The notes: generated from the letters alone by a model not told the origin. A DNA stretch of 64,000 bases from Poteriospumella lacustris (GCA_008000375.1 SMOI01000137.1:5413-69412), one strand, 5' to 3'. Positions 30,613-42,238 are shown, numbered from the stretch's first letter. Numbers and translations are program-made.

Positions 30613-32774
30613 ATGAGTACCGCAGATGAGCCCAACCTTGAAGCGAAGACCACCGCAGAGAAAAAGCGGAAAGCAGGGTTTTGGTCGGTCCTGCTCATGG
30701 TCATCGGAGTTCAATGTGGCGGCATGTCGACTATCTGGAACATTGGAGCCACGGAAGGTCTCAAAAAGCTCTTCCTCGGACATGCCATTGTCGGTCTCAT
30801 GTATGTCCTCCTCGCTGTTTGCTTCGCCGAGCTCACCAGTGTCGTACCGTTCGCCGGAGGATCGTTCGGGTTCTGTCGCGCGGCGTTGGGTCCGTTCTGG
30901 GGCTTCATGGTGGGGGCGAGTGAGGTGTTGGAGAACATCATGAAGGTGGTGGTGTGCGTCTTTCTCATAGCGGTGGCCTGCGGTATCACATTTAGAACGC
31001 AGGAGCATTTCACACCGCTGTATTCGCTGATATGCTATGTGCTACTGCTCGCCATTCATCTGCGTGGCGGATCATTCTTCTGGAACACCGTCATCATCTT
31101 GGGTCTGATCTCGATTGGAACAGTGTTGATGGTCTGTATCGGCAACAGAAAGAACGTCGATATTGAGCTATATGGTCAAATTGACAACTCCACGTTCGAT
31201 GGCGACAGCGAAAAATTCCTAGGTTCACTGTACACATTGATTTGGGTGTATATTGGGTTGGAGATTGTGCCACAGACGTGTGAGCGAGTGAAGGATGTAA
31301 GTTTGCGTTGTCTTTGGAAGGTAGCGAGTGCGTATCTTTCATTTTCTTTTTGCAGGTGCACAAGAACCTTCCTCGCGCCCTGGTACTCGGTACTCTCTTC
31401 TCGTACGGGTTGATCTTCTGGGTCGTAGTGACTGTCGTTTGTGTCGCGCCCGGGTTCTTGTATCCACCTGCATGGGTAGGCAATCCGTACTCGTTCACTT
31501 TCGGCTTCATCCACATGTTTGAAAGGCCCGACCTTTGGTACTTGGGTGCTCTCTTTTCCATCGTTCCGCTCTTCGCGTCTGCCCTCACGTTCATGTGGGG
31601 CTGCGGCTATCAGGTGGCGTCGTTGGCACGATCAGGTCTCGTACCGAGTGTGTTCGCGACGACGTACGGCGAGAATGAGATACCGGTGGTGGCGTTAGGT
31701 ATATCAACGCTGGTCCAGTTTCTGATTTGTTTGGGCAACCAACGCACCGGAGAGCTGACTGGTATCAGAACATGTTATCGAGCTATGATGATTGGGGCGA
31801 CATTTGTGTACGTTGGCATGTTCACGTCGTTCATTGTGTTCCGCACGAACTTCAGTGGGATGAAGCGTCATTGGGTGAGTCCCGTGGGTATTCCCGGGGC
31901 ATTGGTGGGGCTTTGCATCGCGTTGATTCTGTGTATCGCGGTGATTATACTGGATCCACATTCGAGGGCACTGATAACGTACTTCGTGTTCATGGGGTGT
32001 GCAATGCTGTACTATGTTCTCTACGCCCGCCATACCCAGTACTTCTCGAAGGAAGAACAGAAGCACTTCTTGAAGGCGTACATTGTCAACGCCAACAATG
32101 CCAAGACCAAGACGAAGCAGAAGATGCCTCAGCAGAAGACGGCTCAACAGAATGCGATGGAGGCAATGTTCGCCCCCATTGGTCAGATGCTTGGTATTCC
32201 AACGTCTACGTACAGTAGATCCAATGGTGGAGCATCGTCGGCATCAGCGGCGCAGTCAACCAGAAGTACAGCACATGCCGCATCCGCCTCCATCAGTAAG
32301 CACAATACCGTCGCTCCGGCGCCTGTATCGTTGCCAGGCGTCGCACAGGTTGTCGAGCTTGTCGAATCACCATCGAAGGCCGACGCGGAAGTCCGTGCGC
32401 AAGAACCGTCTCGTAGCTCAGAGTCTGAGTCCCAAGAGACGTCAACATCGGTCAAGAGCGCCAGACCTCATAATCTACCCCTGCGTGCCTCTTGGGCGGC
32501 TGCCTCTGGTTCCGCGAAGGTCAGCTGGTCTGGCAAGGCCATGACCATGACGGAGAGCAAGAAGTTCCTCGAGGTGTTGATGTCGGCACCCGAGGATGTG
32601 ACGGGTCAGCTGGTGGAGTCGTTGCCGAATCAGTTTGTGTCGTTGGGTGTCGACGAGGCGGCGATGGCGTCAATGAGGTTACCAGGGAGAGAGAATGACG
32701 AGTCGGAAGGGCGCGAAGTGTTCTTGGAGGACATCGTGGAGGGAGCATTGGAAGACGATGTGGACACCCCATGA
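30613..32774 (+). CDS. APC-superfamily amino-acid/ethanolamine-type permease, copy A
   Basis: Exon 1 is 30613-31296 and exon 2 is 31356-32774 (59 nt intron, GAT|gtaagt...tgcag|GTG, phase 0), giving 700 residues. About twelve hydrophobic segments fill residues 25-510. Family-like blocks include GGMSTIWNIGATEGLKKL, FAELTSVVPFAGGSFGFCRA, GLEIVPQTCERVKD|VHKNLPRA and GCGYQVASLARSGL, which place it with APC permeases related to amino-acid and ethanolamine transporters. The cytoplasmic tail is about 190 residues: Ser/Ala-rich linker, then a short block conserved in all four window paralogues (SGKAMTMTESKKFLEVLM and QLVESLPNQFVSL). Substrate unknown. Confidence 0.85.
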
Positions 32775-33778
32775 GCTTGTTGCCTGAGGTGATCGTTCCT
32801 TCAGCAGACGTTTCGTGGCAGAGGATGATGGTGCAATTGATCCAATGTGGGGGGGGGGGGTTGCTGGATGCTTGTTTGTTTTTGTGTTTTGGTTTAGTTC
32901 TGTGTGTTTTGTGTTATATTTGCTCTCTTCGCTGTTGTTGAGTATACATCGTTTGGTACATTTACTGTGTTGTTATATGGCGACTTTTGTATTGACGTTG
33001 TCTGTGAGCCTGTTGAAACCAGAGAAGATAGACTCAGTTGGTATGGCTAGTCTCCATCGTTTTTTTAAGCTGTCTGTTTCTTGTCTTGTGTTATCCTTAA
33101 TCTTGAATCTGTTGGCACATTTGTTCGGGCATAGTTTTGGAAGCGTTCCCTTTTTGTTTTCTTTCGATGGGCTTGGTTCCGTTCCGCTCCGTTCCGCTCC
33201 GTTAAGTTTCGTCAAATTGAGTAGTCGTCATAGGTTGTACTTAGTTTGTTCTTCTTCTGCTTCTGCACCGATCAGGGCCGTTTGGAAGTTAGTCTACGTG
33301 TATGTTTGTTGCACGATGTAGTACGCAATATATCGACGATTCTTTGACATTCTTGGTGCTTGATTTCTTTGCTTGATTTCCTTTTCGTCTCGATGGTTGG
33401 CGGTACGTCGCCGTTGAGAACGGAACATTCATATATACTCTGGGCGAAGATGCAGCCATTCGTCTTTCAGTTTTCCGCATTTACCAGTTGGAATCGGACC
33501 GTCGGCTGAAATAGATAATAGGTTGTCTGATATATTTCTTGCTAGCCATAGGAGAAAGGCTGGTGTGTTCATATAACCCCGATATTCTTGACGGTTGTCC
33601 ACCGCAGCTTCGCTCAACTAACTCCCGTTTATTCTTTGAGATGATGCTGGACAGAACGCAATTACTGATATACTCCACTGTTTTCTTCGGCCTTTCTCCT
33701 GTCTGCCTTCTTATAGCTTGCAACGAATAACCTTACTTGAAAACAAATTAAACGCTATTTAAACAAAAAAGAGACTTT
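32775..33778. other. 3' flank of permease A
   Basis: Non-coding segment of unit A. It includes an 8-base G run (about 32853-32860) and a GTTCCGCTCC repeat near 33178-33200. From about 33310 the sequence is nearly identical to 37630-37950 of unit B. No gene recognised. Confidence 0.5.
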
Positions 33779-33862
33779 ATTTGTGGATTGCACTCTTTAC
33801 CAATGAGGTTGTTAAAACGGACAATCTTTTCTCCGCGCTGATCTGTATGGCTTTTGGAAAAG

Positions 33863-34531
33863 ATGAAAGTGGAATGCGTTTGGGTGGCAGTATTTTGGAT
33901 GCTTCTGGGATGGAGTTTCAAGTCTGCGATGGGGTGGATGGTTCAAAACAGCAAACTCACCAGGATCAATCGAGTTGCTGCATCCGTTCGATCGACAGTC
34001 ACCATGAACTTTGCATCTATTCACTCACAGTCTATTCCCTCGCAGTCTCTTGAAACGCAGTCTTCGTCGAAAGATCTTTCTTTCCATTCGACCGAACTTG
34101 TTCTCTTCCCTTGGAGGCATCCCCTCCATCCGTCATCTGAACTAAAGAAAGGCTGGGAGACCACTGATAACCTCTTAACCATCGGTGCTTCAGGTATTAG
34201 CCTGTCTCACATCAATACTATCGTGGAGAATGCAGCATCGCACAACTTCGTGAAAGTGAAGTTGGCTTCCAATCGATACTCTTCCATGGCGATCGCAAAT
34301 ACCTGTATGCAAGATGAACGGTTACAAAACACCGTCGAAGTTGTCGAAGTACGTGAACGAGGATTCCTGCTGCGAAGGCTTCATTTGCTTCCGAGTAGGC
34401 CAGTGCGTATGCATTCGGATCGTCCGCTGGATCAACTGCGAACTCGCAGTGGAGATGGAGTATCCGGTGATGGCACGCACCTATCCTCTCAGGGGTATAA
34501 AGAGGGGCAGCGAGGCACCTCTAAGCGCTAA
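33863..34531 (+). CDS. CRM (YhbY-type) RNA-binding domain protein, copy B
   Basis: The protein is identical to copy A in all 222 residues, including the leader and the C-terminal extension. The extreme recency of the duplication means conservation between the copies says nothing about selection. As in copy A, a TATAAA (34496-34501) falls within the last codons. Confidence 0.55.
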   Translation: MKVECVWVAVFWMLLGWSFKSAMGWMVQNSKLTRINRVAASVRSTVTMNFASIHSQSIPSQSLETQSSSKDLSFHSTELVLFPWRHPLHPSSELKKGWETTDNLLTIGASGISLSHINTIVENAASHNFVKVKLASNRYSSMAIANTCMQDERLQNTVEVVEVRERGFLLRRLHLLPSRPVRMHSDRPLDQLRTRSGDGVSGDGTHLSSQGYKEGQRGTSKR

Positions 34532-34947
34532 CTTCGTTCTATTCGGATATCTGTACCCTACCCTACTGCACCTGCACTCCACCTGATGTTTCGTGTTGTA
34601 AAGGTGTTCACACTCGTTGAAATTTCAGTTATCTTTCCATCTGCCGAGCTCTAAATGGCAGATAGATCTCTTTCATCGAGGAACACATAGAATTATGAAG
34701 AATTGCTGACAACGTTTGCTACGTTGCGCACGAGCTATAGTATCAATGATACCCAGACCCCAGACACCCAGTCATGCAGTGGCCAAGCGGTGCAGCACGA
34801 AGGTGCACGGTGGTGGGTGTGTGCACGATGGATGATGATGGGAGAGAACGTTGGTCATATAGTACACTATAGATTTTATATCACTTTGGCTCCGTATCAA
34901 AGTCTTGCCTTGTCTCCTCTGAGTCTGAGTCGGTGAAAAGTGCGACT
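34496..34947 (+). promoter_or_regulatory. Presumed promoter of permease B
   Basis: Same sequence as 30161-30612, with the TATAAA at 34496-34501. Permeases A and B should therefore share regulation. Confidence 0.35.
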
Positions 34948-37117
34948 ATGAGTACCGCAGATGAGCCCAACCTTGAAGCGAAGACCACCGCAGAGAAAAA
35001 GCGGAAAGCAGGGTTTTGGTCGGTCCTGCTCATGGTCATCGGAGTTCAATGTGGCGGCATGTCGACTATCTGGAACATTGGAGCCACGGAAGGTCTCAAA
35101 AAGCTCTTCCTCGGACATGCCATTGTCGGTCTCATGTATGTCCTCCTCGCTGTTTGCTTCGCCGAGCTCACCAGTGTCGTACCGTTCGCCGGAGGATCGT
35201 TCGGGTTCTGTCGCGCGGCGTTGGGTCCGTTCTGGGGCTTCATGGTGGGGGCGAGTGAGGTGTTGGAGAACATCATGAAGGTGGTGGTGTGCGTCTTTCT
35301 CATAGCGGTGGCCTGTGGCATGACATTCAAGACGGAGCGGCGCTTCGCCCCGCTGTTTTCGCTGGCGTGTTATGTGCTGCTGTTCGCCGTCCATCTGCGT
35401 GGTGGTTCATTCTACTGGAACACCGTCATCATCCTGGGTCTAATCTCGATCGGAACGGTGCTGATGTTCTGTATCGGCAACAGAAAGAACGTCGATATTG
35501 AGCTGTACGGTCAAATTGACAACTCTACGTTCGATGGCGACACCGAACAATTCCTTAGTTCACTGTACACAGTGATTTGGGTGTATATTGGGTTGGAGAT
35601 TGTGCCACAGACGTGTGAGCGAGTGAAGGATGTAAGTATTCGAAGTCTTTGGAAGGATACTGTGACGAGTGCATTATTTCGTTTCCTTTTTGCAGGTGCA
35701 CAAGAACCTACCTCGCGCCCTGGTACTCGGTACTCTCTTCTCGTACGGGTTGATCTTCTGGGTCGTAGTGACTGTCGTTTGTGTCGCGCCCGGGATGTTG
35801 TTTCTGCCTGCATGGGTAGGCAATCCGTACTCGTTCACCATGGGCTTCATCCACATGTTTGAAAGGCCCGACCTTTGGTACTTGGGTGCTCTCTTTTCCA
35901 TCGTTCCGCTCTTCGCGTCTGCCCTCACGTTCATGTGGGGCTGCGGCTACCAGGTGGCGTCGTTGGCACGATCAGGTCTCGTACCGAGTGTGTTCGCGAC
36001 GACGTACGGCGAGAATGAGACACCGGTGGTGGCGTTGGTTGTGTCGACGTTGGTGCAGTTTCTGATTTTATTGGGCATCCAACGCTCCGGAAATCTTCTT
36101 ACTGCCGTCAAGACATGCTATCGAGCGATGATGATTGGGGCGACATTTGTATACGTTGGCATGTTCACGTCGTTCATTGTGTTCCGCACGAACTTCAGTG
36201 GGATGAAGCGTCATTGGGTGAGTCCCGTGGGTATTCCCGGCGCATTGGTGGGGCTGGGCATAGCGTTGATTCTGTGTATCGCGGTGATTATACTTGATTC
36301 GCGTTCCAATGCCGTGATAACGTACTTCGTGTTCATGGGTTGTGCAATGCTGTACTATGTTCTCTACGCCCGCCATACGCAGTACTTCTCGAAGGAAGAA
36401 CAGAAGCACTTCTTGAAGGCGTATATTGTCAACGCCAACAATGCCAAGACCAAGACGAAGCAGAAGATGCCTCAGCAGAAGACGGCTCAACAGAATGCAA
36501 TGGAGGCAATGTTCGCCCCCATTGGTCAGATGCTTGGTATTCCAACGTCTACGTACAGTAGATCCAATGGTGGAGCATCGTCGGCATCAGCGGCGCAGTC
36601 AACCAGAAGTACAGCACATGCCGCATCCGCCTCCATCAGTAAGCACAATACCGTCGCTCCGGCGCCTGTATCGTTGCCAGGCGTCGCACAGGTTGTCGAG
36701 CTTGTCGAATCACCATCGAAGGCCGACGCGGAAGTCCGTGCGCAAGAACCGTCTCGTAGCTCAGAGTCTGAGTCCCAAGAGACGTCAACATCGGTCAAGA
36801 GCGCCAGACCTCATAATCTACCCCTGCGTGCCTCTTGGGCGGCTGCCTCTGGTTCCGCGAAGGTCAGCTGGTCTGGCAAGGCCATGACCATGACGGAGAG
36901 CAAGAAGTTCCTCGAGGTGTTGATGTCGGCACCCGAGGATGTGACGGGTCAGCTGGTGGAGTCGTTGCCGAATCAGTTTGTGTCGTTGGGTGTCGACGAG
37001 GCGGCGATGGCGTCAATGAGGTTACCAGGGAGAGAGAATGACGAGTCGGAAGAACGCGAAGTGTTCTTGGAGGACATCGTGGAGGGAGCGTTGGAAGACG
37101 ATGTGGACACCCCATGA
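34948..37117 (+). CDS. APC-superfamily permease, copy B
   Basis: Exon 1 is 34948-35631 and exon 2 is 35696-37117 (64 nt intron), giving 701 residues. The first ~124 residues are identical to copy A. Then come about 330 residues in which A and B differ at many positions and B often matches copy C (for example TEQFLSSLYTV and VAPGMLFLPAW). The final ~240 residues again match A almost perfectly; I see one difference (SEEREV versus SEGREV). This block pattern indicates gene conversion or unequal exchange among paralogues. Function as for copy A. Confidence 0.85.
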
Positions 37118-38108
37118 GCTTGTTGCCTGAGTTGATTGATGTGTGTTTCCTTCAACCGGCGTTTTGGTGCAGTGTGCCTCTTTGATCCAATGTGGGGGTC
37201 GCTGGATGCTTGTTTAGGCTTGTGTGTTTGTGTTGATATTTGCTCCCTGTGTTGATGTCGATTATATCTTTTGGTGAGTTTGTTTTGTCGTTCTATGGCG
37301 ACTATTTTTTGAGCTACGTTGCCTGTGAGCCTGTTGAAACCAGAGAAGATAGACTCAGTTGGCCTGGCTAGTCTCCATCTTGGTTTTGCAACTGTTTGTT
37401 TCATGCCTTGTCTTATCCCTAATCTTGAATCTGTTGGCAGATTTGTACGTGCATTGTTGTGGAAGTGCTCCATTTTGTGTTTTCTTTCGATTGACTTGGT
37501 TCCGTTCCGCTCCGTTAAGTTTCGTCAAGTTGAGTAGTCTCCGTTTCACGTCATAGGTTGTCCCTAGTTTGGGCCTTTTCTGCTTCTGCGTAGATCAGGG
37601 CCTTTTGGAAGTGAGTTTATGATTGTTGCACGATGCAGTACGCAATATATCGACGATTCTTTGACATTCTTGGTGCTTGATTTCTTTGCTTGATTTCCTT
37701 TTCGTCTCGATGGTTGGCGGTACGTCGCCGTTGAGAACGGAACATTCATATATACTCTGGGCGAAGATGCAGCCATTCGTCTTTCAGTTTTCCGCATTTA
37801 CCAGTTGGAATCGGACCGTCGGCTGAAATAGATAATAGGTTGTCTGATATATTTCTTGCTAGCCATAGGAGAAAGGCTGGTGTGTTCATATAACCCCGAT
37901 ATTCTTGACGGTTGTCCACCGCAGCTTCGCTCAACTGACTCCCGTTTCTTCTTTGCGAAGCCGCTGGACAGTACGCAACTATTCTCTTATTGATATACTC
38001 CACTGTTTTCTTCGGCCTATCTCCTGTCTGCCTTCTTATAGCTTGCAATAAATAACCTAACGTGAAAAAATTAAACGATACTGTTGTATTTCCACTTAAA
38101 TTTCACTA
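37118..38108. other. 3' flank of permease B
   Basis: Non-coding part of unit B. About 37630-37950 is nearly identical to the matching segment of unit A; the first 500 bases are more diverged. No gene recognised. Confidence 0.45.
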
Positions 38109-38714
38109 CTATAGAACTACTTTCTCGTCCACCAATGGCGGCAACACTTCGTAGCGAATTCCATGCGACTGCCACGAAGGCGACATTGCTCTCGAAATCT
38201 TTGATTGGAATTCTTCAGGAGACATTTGTCCTGTCATCACATAGTCGCTCAGCCTACCTTTATACTTGTGGCACCGGAAACCATGTGGTCTTGCCCAATA
38301 GGTGAACTCAGTGGTAAGTTCTCCACTTCGAAGGAAAAATTCGTTCTCTTTTTTCTTACCCTCATTCAAAATGAGCGGTTTCCACTTTATCAGTAACCGC
38401 AAAGCCTCCTCTCGCTCGTATTTGACTATGTATCTCTTTTCCGAGGTAGACAGGAATAATTCCTCAAACGAAACAATATTTTCGGCCTCCGCAAGCGTCT
38501 TAAGGAGTAGGCAAGCCCCCGCAGGAACGAAAGATGACTGCTTCAAAAAACCTTCGAGACTGACTAGATACTGCTGGTTTACGAGTATTGCATTTTGAGT
38601 AGCCTCGTCGAGGTTGTCGAATATTGATTTTACAGCGCTTGAATCAATCCTGACGCCTGCAAAAAGCGTCTCCATGTCAATCTCCTCGCACATAAATTCT
38701 TCAATGGTACTCAT
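38109..38714 (-). CDS. Hypothetical protein
   Basis: An open frame of 201 residues beginning MSTIEEFMCEEIDMETLFAG. It is mixed alpha-helical in composition, with no signal peptide, membrane segment or motif I recognise. It lies immediately beside the end of the tandem repeat and is divergent from the P-loop NTPase gene at 39226. The frame stays open upstream to 38942, but that extension looks non-protein-like. It could be a partner or a broken piece of the neighbouring element; this is a guess from position. Confidence 0.45.
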   Translation of the reverse strand: MSTIEEFMCEEIDMETLFAGVRIDSSAVKSIFDNLDEATQNAILVNQQYLVSLEGFLKQSSFVPAGACLLLKTLAEAENIVSFEELFLSTSEKRYIVKYEREEALRLLIKWKPLILNEGKKKENEFFLRSGELTTEFTYWARPHGFRCHKYKGRLSDYVMTGQMSPEEFQSKISRAMSPSWQSHGIRYEVLPPLVDEKVVL

Positions 38715-39225
38715 TCTGCCAATGATACACAGAGAATACAGTACACAGCTCCTATTGTGGTCAATTAGCAAATAAATACTTCGACGATGCTGTGATGGAT
38801 GTCTATTAGGCCCTTTCTCTTTGACAACAATTAATAATGACTGCAAAAATAGCCCATTGCGTGCACTGTCGCGTTGCCGTTCCGCCGTTCCGCCAACAAG
38901 GCGACAAATGGGAAAAACTGACGACAAGTCCGAGCGCCTCAATCAATGGGACTTCGGAACACAAATGTTTATCTACGGGTGCGATGACAAGATTGAAACA
39001 GCATGACAAGCCCCGCTGAAATGTCTTCAGTAGTCTCTGAGCTGAATGTTTATACCATTCATCCTGATGTGAAGGAGTCACTGCGTGAACATGCGAAGCA
39101 GAAGGCTTCCGGAGTACTGAGTTTGATTGGTTACTGCGAGGAGAGTAGCGGGTCTGAAAATGTTGGACGAAAGGCGTTTGCAAAGGCTGCGATAAGGTTG
39201 TGGAACAAAATGTCCCACCAAGGCA
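38715..39225. other. Divergent region containing a possible out-of-frame N-terminal segment
   Basis: Holds the presumed promoters of the genes at 38714 and 39226. A + strand open frame at 39003-39332 (109 residues) overlaps the start of the NTPase gene in another frame. Its helical, charged composition looks protein-like, so it may be the displaced N-terminal domain. A competing minus-strand open frame (38806-39483) covers the same bases. Confidence 0.35.
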
Positions 39226-41325
39226 ATGTTGAGAGAAAAGGCTCCCCTCTTTTGCGTATTTGCTGCCCGTGGGCAGGGCAAAACGGAATTGTGTCAGCAA
39301 CTTGTGTGCACTCCGATGCTCAACGACTTTGAAAGCCATTTCAGTGATGCCATAGGTGTCGCGGTAACTTTCAGTCAGTACAGCTCGTACTCCGCGGCTG
39401 ATAAGAAGAGCGGTATTCTGAAAGCTTTCATGAAGAGAGTTTGGGATGAACTTCAATGCCAGTCTGGCCCCAGTGAAAGACAATGCCCGTGGTCGAATCT
39501 ACAGCAAATGGTCGATGACCTTCGGCAGTACTCCTCAAACAACAACAAGATACAACAACAACAAGATCCCTCAAAGCCTGTGGCAGTCCTTCTTGCAATC
39601 GATGAGTTTCTGAAGATTGATGTCGTAGAGACGGATGACGATATAGCCTCTACAAACCTATTCCCAAGTCCTCAGGAATACATCCAGCACTTAAGGGACG
39701 CAGCCTATTCTGAGCGCATGCTGCTGCTCGATTCCCTTGCCACACTGCAACAAACGGAGCTGTGCAATGGCAGGCCCACCTTCATCCTGGTGACAAGTTT
39801 GGATTGTAAATTCGTGATGGGCACGTTCGCCACCTCATCTGGACGACCGGTAAAGCCGATCTTGCTACCCATTGCAGCGGAGAAAACACAAGACGATCTT
39901 GCGAGAATGGCTTTCAAAGATATTTGGGAGACGATGACGGGCGAGAGCATTGAAGAGCCCGGTTCGTTTTCCGACCGTCTCTCCGGCGAACTGTATCGAC
40001 TTATCCGTATGGGCTTCGGGTTGTGCGGGCGTCATTTTCGCGCCATGGAGAAAGTGTTACGGGTCATATATAAGATCGCGGTCTCGTCTGAAGCCCACGA
40101 TATCGCACGTTCTAAGGAGCACTTGATTCTTTGCCACCATTTCGAGTGTGCAGATAGTGAGTGTGTGGACCTCACACAACCCGAGACACGGCATAATTTG
40201 ATGGGCGCCCTGTGGGCCGCTATGGCGGACATTCCTTGGGACCACGACAAGGACATCTTCATGCGTGCACTGGACCTGTTTCTGCGGCTTCTCGTCAACC
40301 CGACGTTGAATATCTGCGAAGAAGATGGCGGCTGTCTAGACTTGGAAAACAGAGGCATTGTGTACGTAGTGTCTCGGTCAGCTGTATCGCCCGCACAGAT
40401 TACTCCTCGTGTCTGCTTGCCATTCCTCTACAGCGCACCGCTGGATTGCCTTTCCATTCTGTCCGACGATGGGGACGAGTTCCGCGTTTATGTGGACGGG
40501 AACATCCACTGCAAGCATCCCAAGCGTTTGCAGGATATTCTGCCGATGTTGGTGAGTAATATCGGTCAAGCTGCAACGAGTGTGTTCGACGATGCCGCCA
40601 CAGCACTCGAAGCCATTGTCCCGTGGGCGGAGTTGGTGCGCATGTATGCAATCTCCCGTTGGTCTGCCAAAGCGAGTCCCGACGACGATCAATACCTTCC
40701 GTCATTCGATGAGGTATTACCTGGCGCGGTATACTGCCCTTGGGAGGAAAGTGAGGTCCTGTCGTCCAGCGCATGGGTGCTCACCGTACCTTTCCGTGTG
40801 AATATGCAGCTCAATATTCCTCAAAAAGAGCGGAGGGTAATGGAATCGATGGAAGTGACCAATCGCATGATACACGAAGCCAAAACCTCCTTCGCCGCAA
40901 ACCCACACGCGGTCATGGGGCATCCGCGAGAAGCGGTTACTCAGACTATTGAGTATGTGGCACACCACTTCGAACGCCAGGCAAAAGATGGTGAGAGAAC
41001 ACCAGTCTTGTTGTTGGCGTCGATGAACCTTCTAGAAGCGGGTGCAGTGAAACCAGAACTGGAACTTGAGCGTATCCACAATGTGGCGAGAAATACGGGG
41101 CTTCGAGATGGTGAGTACGTGGCCGCCGTGTACTGCTGTGCGGACGCGGCGATATGTCAGACCGCTGCCCTTTCCGCACCACCGGGAAGTTTGATTGTTG
41201 GTGCCGAGTGTCTTAAAGAACTGCTCGCCCCGTTTGGGTTGTCCTATCTGGTCCAACTCGTTGGAGAGACATCGCAGAAGGTGCAATCAGCCTCATCGTG
41301 CAGTGCTGCTGCAGGCAAGGGGTAG
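39226..41325 (+). CDS. P-loop NTPase resembling the Crinkler/RHS (CR) class
   Basis: 699 residues from the first ATG of this frame; the frame is closed upstream by TAA at 39193-39195. Walker A is ARGQGKTE (about 14-21). The following strand, IGVAVTFSQYS, a Walker B-like VLLAIDEFLK (about 120-129), FILVTSLD with SGRPVKPILLP, and a sensor-like GLCGRHFRAMEKVL (about 262-275) fit the STAND-like ATPases of Crinkler/RHS-type proteins, which in other eukaryotes act as effectors or in conflict between genetic elements. The C-terminal ~330 residues are unrecognised, and I see no nuclease motif. Having the P-loop only 14 residues from the start suggests that an N-terminal domain is missing or lies in the overlapping frame at 39003-39332. 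Family assignment is from memory and moderate. Confidence 0.6.
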   Translation: MLREKAPLFCVFAARGQGKTELCQQLVCTPMLNDFESHFSDAIGVAVTFSQYSSYSAADKKSGILKAFMKRVWDELQCQSGPSERQCPWSNLQQMVDDLRQYSSNNNKIQQQQDPSKPVAVLLAIDEFLKIDVVETDDDIASTNLFPSPQEYIQHLRDAAYSERMLLLDSLATLQQTELCNGRPTFILVTSLDCKFVMGTFATSSGRPVKPILLPIAAEKTQDDLARMAFKDIWETMTGESIEEPGSFSDRLSGELYRLIRMGFGLCGRHFRAMEKVLRVIYKIAVSSEAHDIARSKEHLILCHHFECADSECVDLTQPETRHNLMGALWAAMADIPWDHDKDIFMRALDLFLRLLVNPTLNICEEDGGCLDLENRGIVYVVSRSAVSPAQITPRVCLPFLYSAPLDCLSILSDDGDEFRVYVDGNIHCKHPKRLQDILPMLVSNIGQAATSVFDDAATALEAIVPWAELVRMYAISRWSAKASPDDDQYLPSFDEVLPGAVYCPWEESEVLSSSAWVLTVPFRVNMQLNIPQKERRVMESMEVTNRMIHEAKTSFAANPHAVMGHPREAVTQTIEYVAHHFERQAKDGERTPVLLLASMNLLEAGAVKPELELERIHNVARNTGLRDGEYVAAVYCCADAAICQTAALSAPPGSLIVGAECLKELLAPFGLSYLVQLVGETSQKVQSASSCSAAAGKG

Positions 41326-42238
41326 TGCATGGACAGCAGCTGCATGTTGTGCTTCTCATCGTGCCAGAAGCTAATAGTGGACCTTTTTTCATGTAAATTC
41401 GCCATTGTAATCAACAGTCGTTCATGTGTCCAAGAGTCTTAACCTTTGAGCTTCTTTTGAGATCATTGCTCAATCAGCACAGCGCCGACTTCTCCGGCTC
41501 AGCGGCTCCCACAGCAAAACGCGACTAGTTGCGCGGGCCAAAGAGACACTTGGAGTGGATGCTGCGGTCAAAAGGTCTCGATTGCTGTGCAATAAACTGT
41601 GGGTATCATTTTTATGCCCAATGGATCGCGAAACTTCAACAATGTGTTTGCTCTTCTCCATAGCAAGAGCAACCTCGCGGTCAACAATTTCTCCTTCCAC
41701 TTCATCTCCAATCTTCGATAAGTGAAATGATATGTCTCTGGACGGGATGATGCTCACAAACCGCCAGTGGATCCTTACAATCCGTTTTTCTTGTCGAGAT
41801 CGTCTCAATCAAGTGGCAGCGAAGTATCCCCATCCACACACAACGTCTGAGAACTAAATCATTACTCCATGGTGCTCATCGATCACCTTGGCCGATAAGT
41901 GCAAGAGCATGCCACTGACTGACTTGCAGCCATTGGAGGCCAAGTATGACTCCCAAACCTTTACTGACGATTCGTCCATGTTCTTCGTGAACATAATGCT
42001 TTTCGAAAATGGAAAAGCAAGATCGAAGTCAATTAAATTATTTCGCGCGGCAGAAAAGCCGCCGTTTTGCGGTCGGTGAGACGGGAGGGGAGAGAGTGCC
42101 CCGTGGTGCTGCTTGAAGGTGTGCAGGTGGTGTGCGACGGCGAAACGCTCGGAGTTTGGAGTTTGGAGTTTGGCGCGATATGGATTCTAATACCCCTTTG
42201 GGCTCCGTATCAAAATCTTGCCTTGAAAAGTCGCGACT
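41326..42238. other. Intergenic region between NTPase and permease C
   Basis: A minus-strand open frame at 41470-41808 (112 residues, with GDEVEGEIVDREVALAMEKS) looks protein-like in part, but I do not recognise it; it may be a gene fragment. A perfect AGTTTGG triplet repeat lies at 42153-42173. The last ~40 bases match the permease A leader. Confidence 0.35.
42153..42173. repeat. 7 bp tandem repeat (AGTTTGG x3)
   Basis: Three exact copies of a heptamer, about 65 bp upstream of permease C. Possibly slippage-derived; no function inferred. Confidence 0.7.

Larger units (their letters stand above)
29435..33778 (+). repeat. Tandem duplication unit A (4.3 kb)
   Basis: Directly repeated at 33779-38080 with an offset of 4335 bp through the 5' half. 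Each unit contains a CRM-domain gene, an APC permease gene and a long 3' non-coding segment. The 5' block up to 30980 is nearly identical: one substitution and a 10 bp extra GTAGGGTCGG-like insertion in A near its left end. The middle is diverged, and the 3' part of the permease is again nearly identical. Confidence 0.9.
33779..38080 (+). repeat. Tandem duplication unit B (4.3 kb)
   Basis: Direct repeat of unit A, starting immediately after it. The right end lies near 38080, after the shared CTTATAGCTTGCAA segment, where similarity to the end of unit A fades into unique sequence. Confidence 0.88.

Noticed and set aside
38806-39483. Minus-strand open frame (225 codons) over the NTPase start
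   Set aside because: It is antisense to the P-loop-encoding sequence, whose motifs are clear, and shows no recognisable domain.
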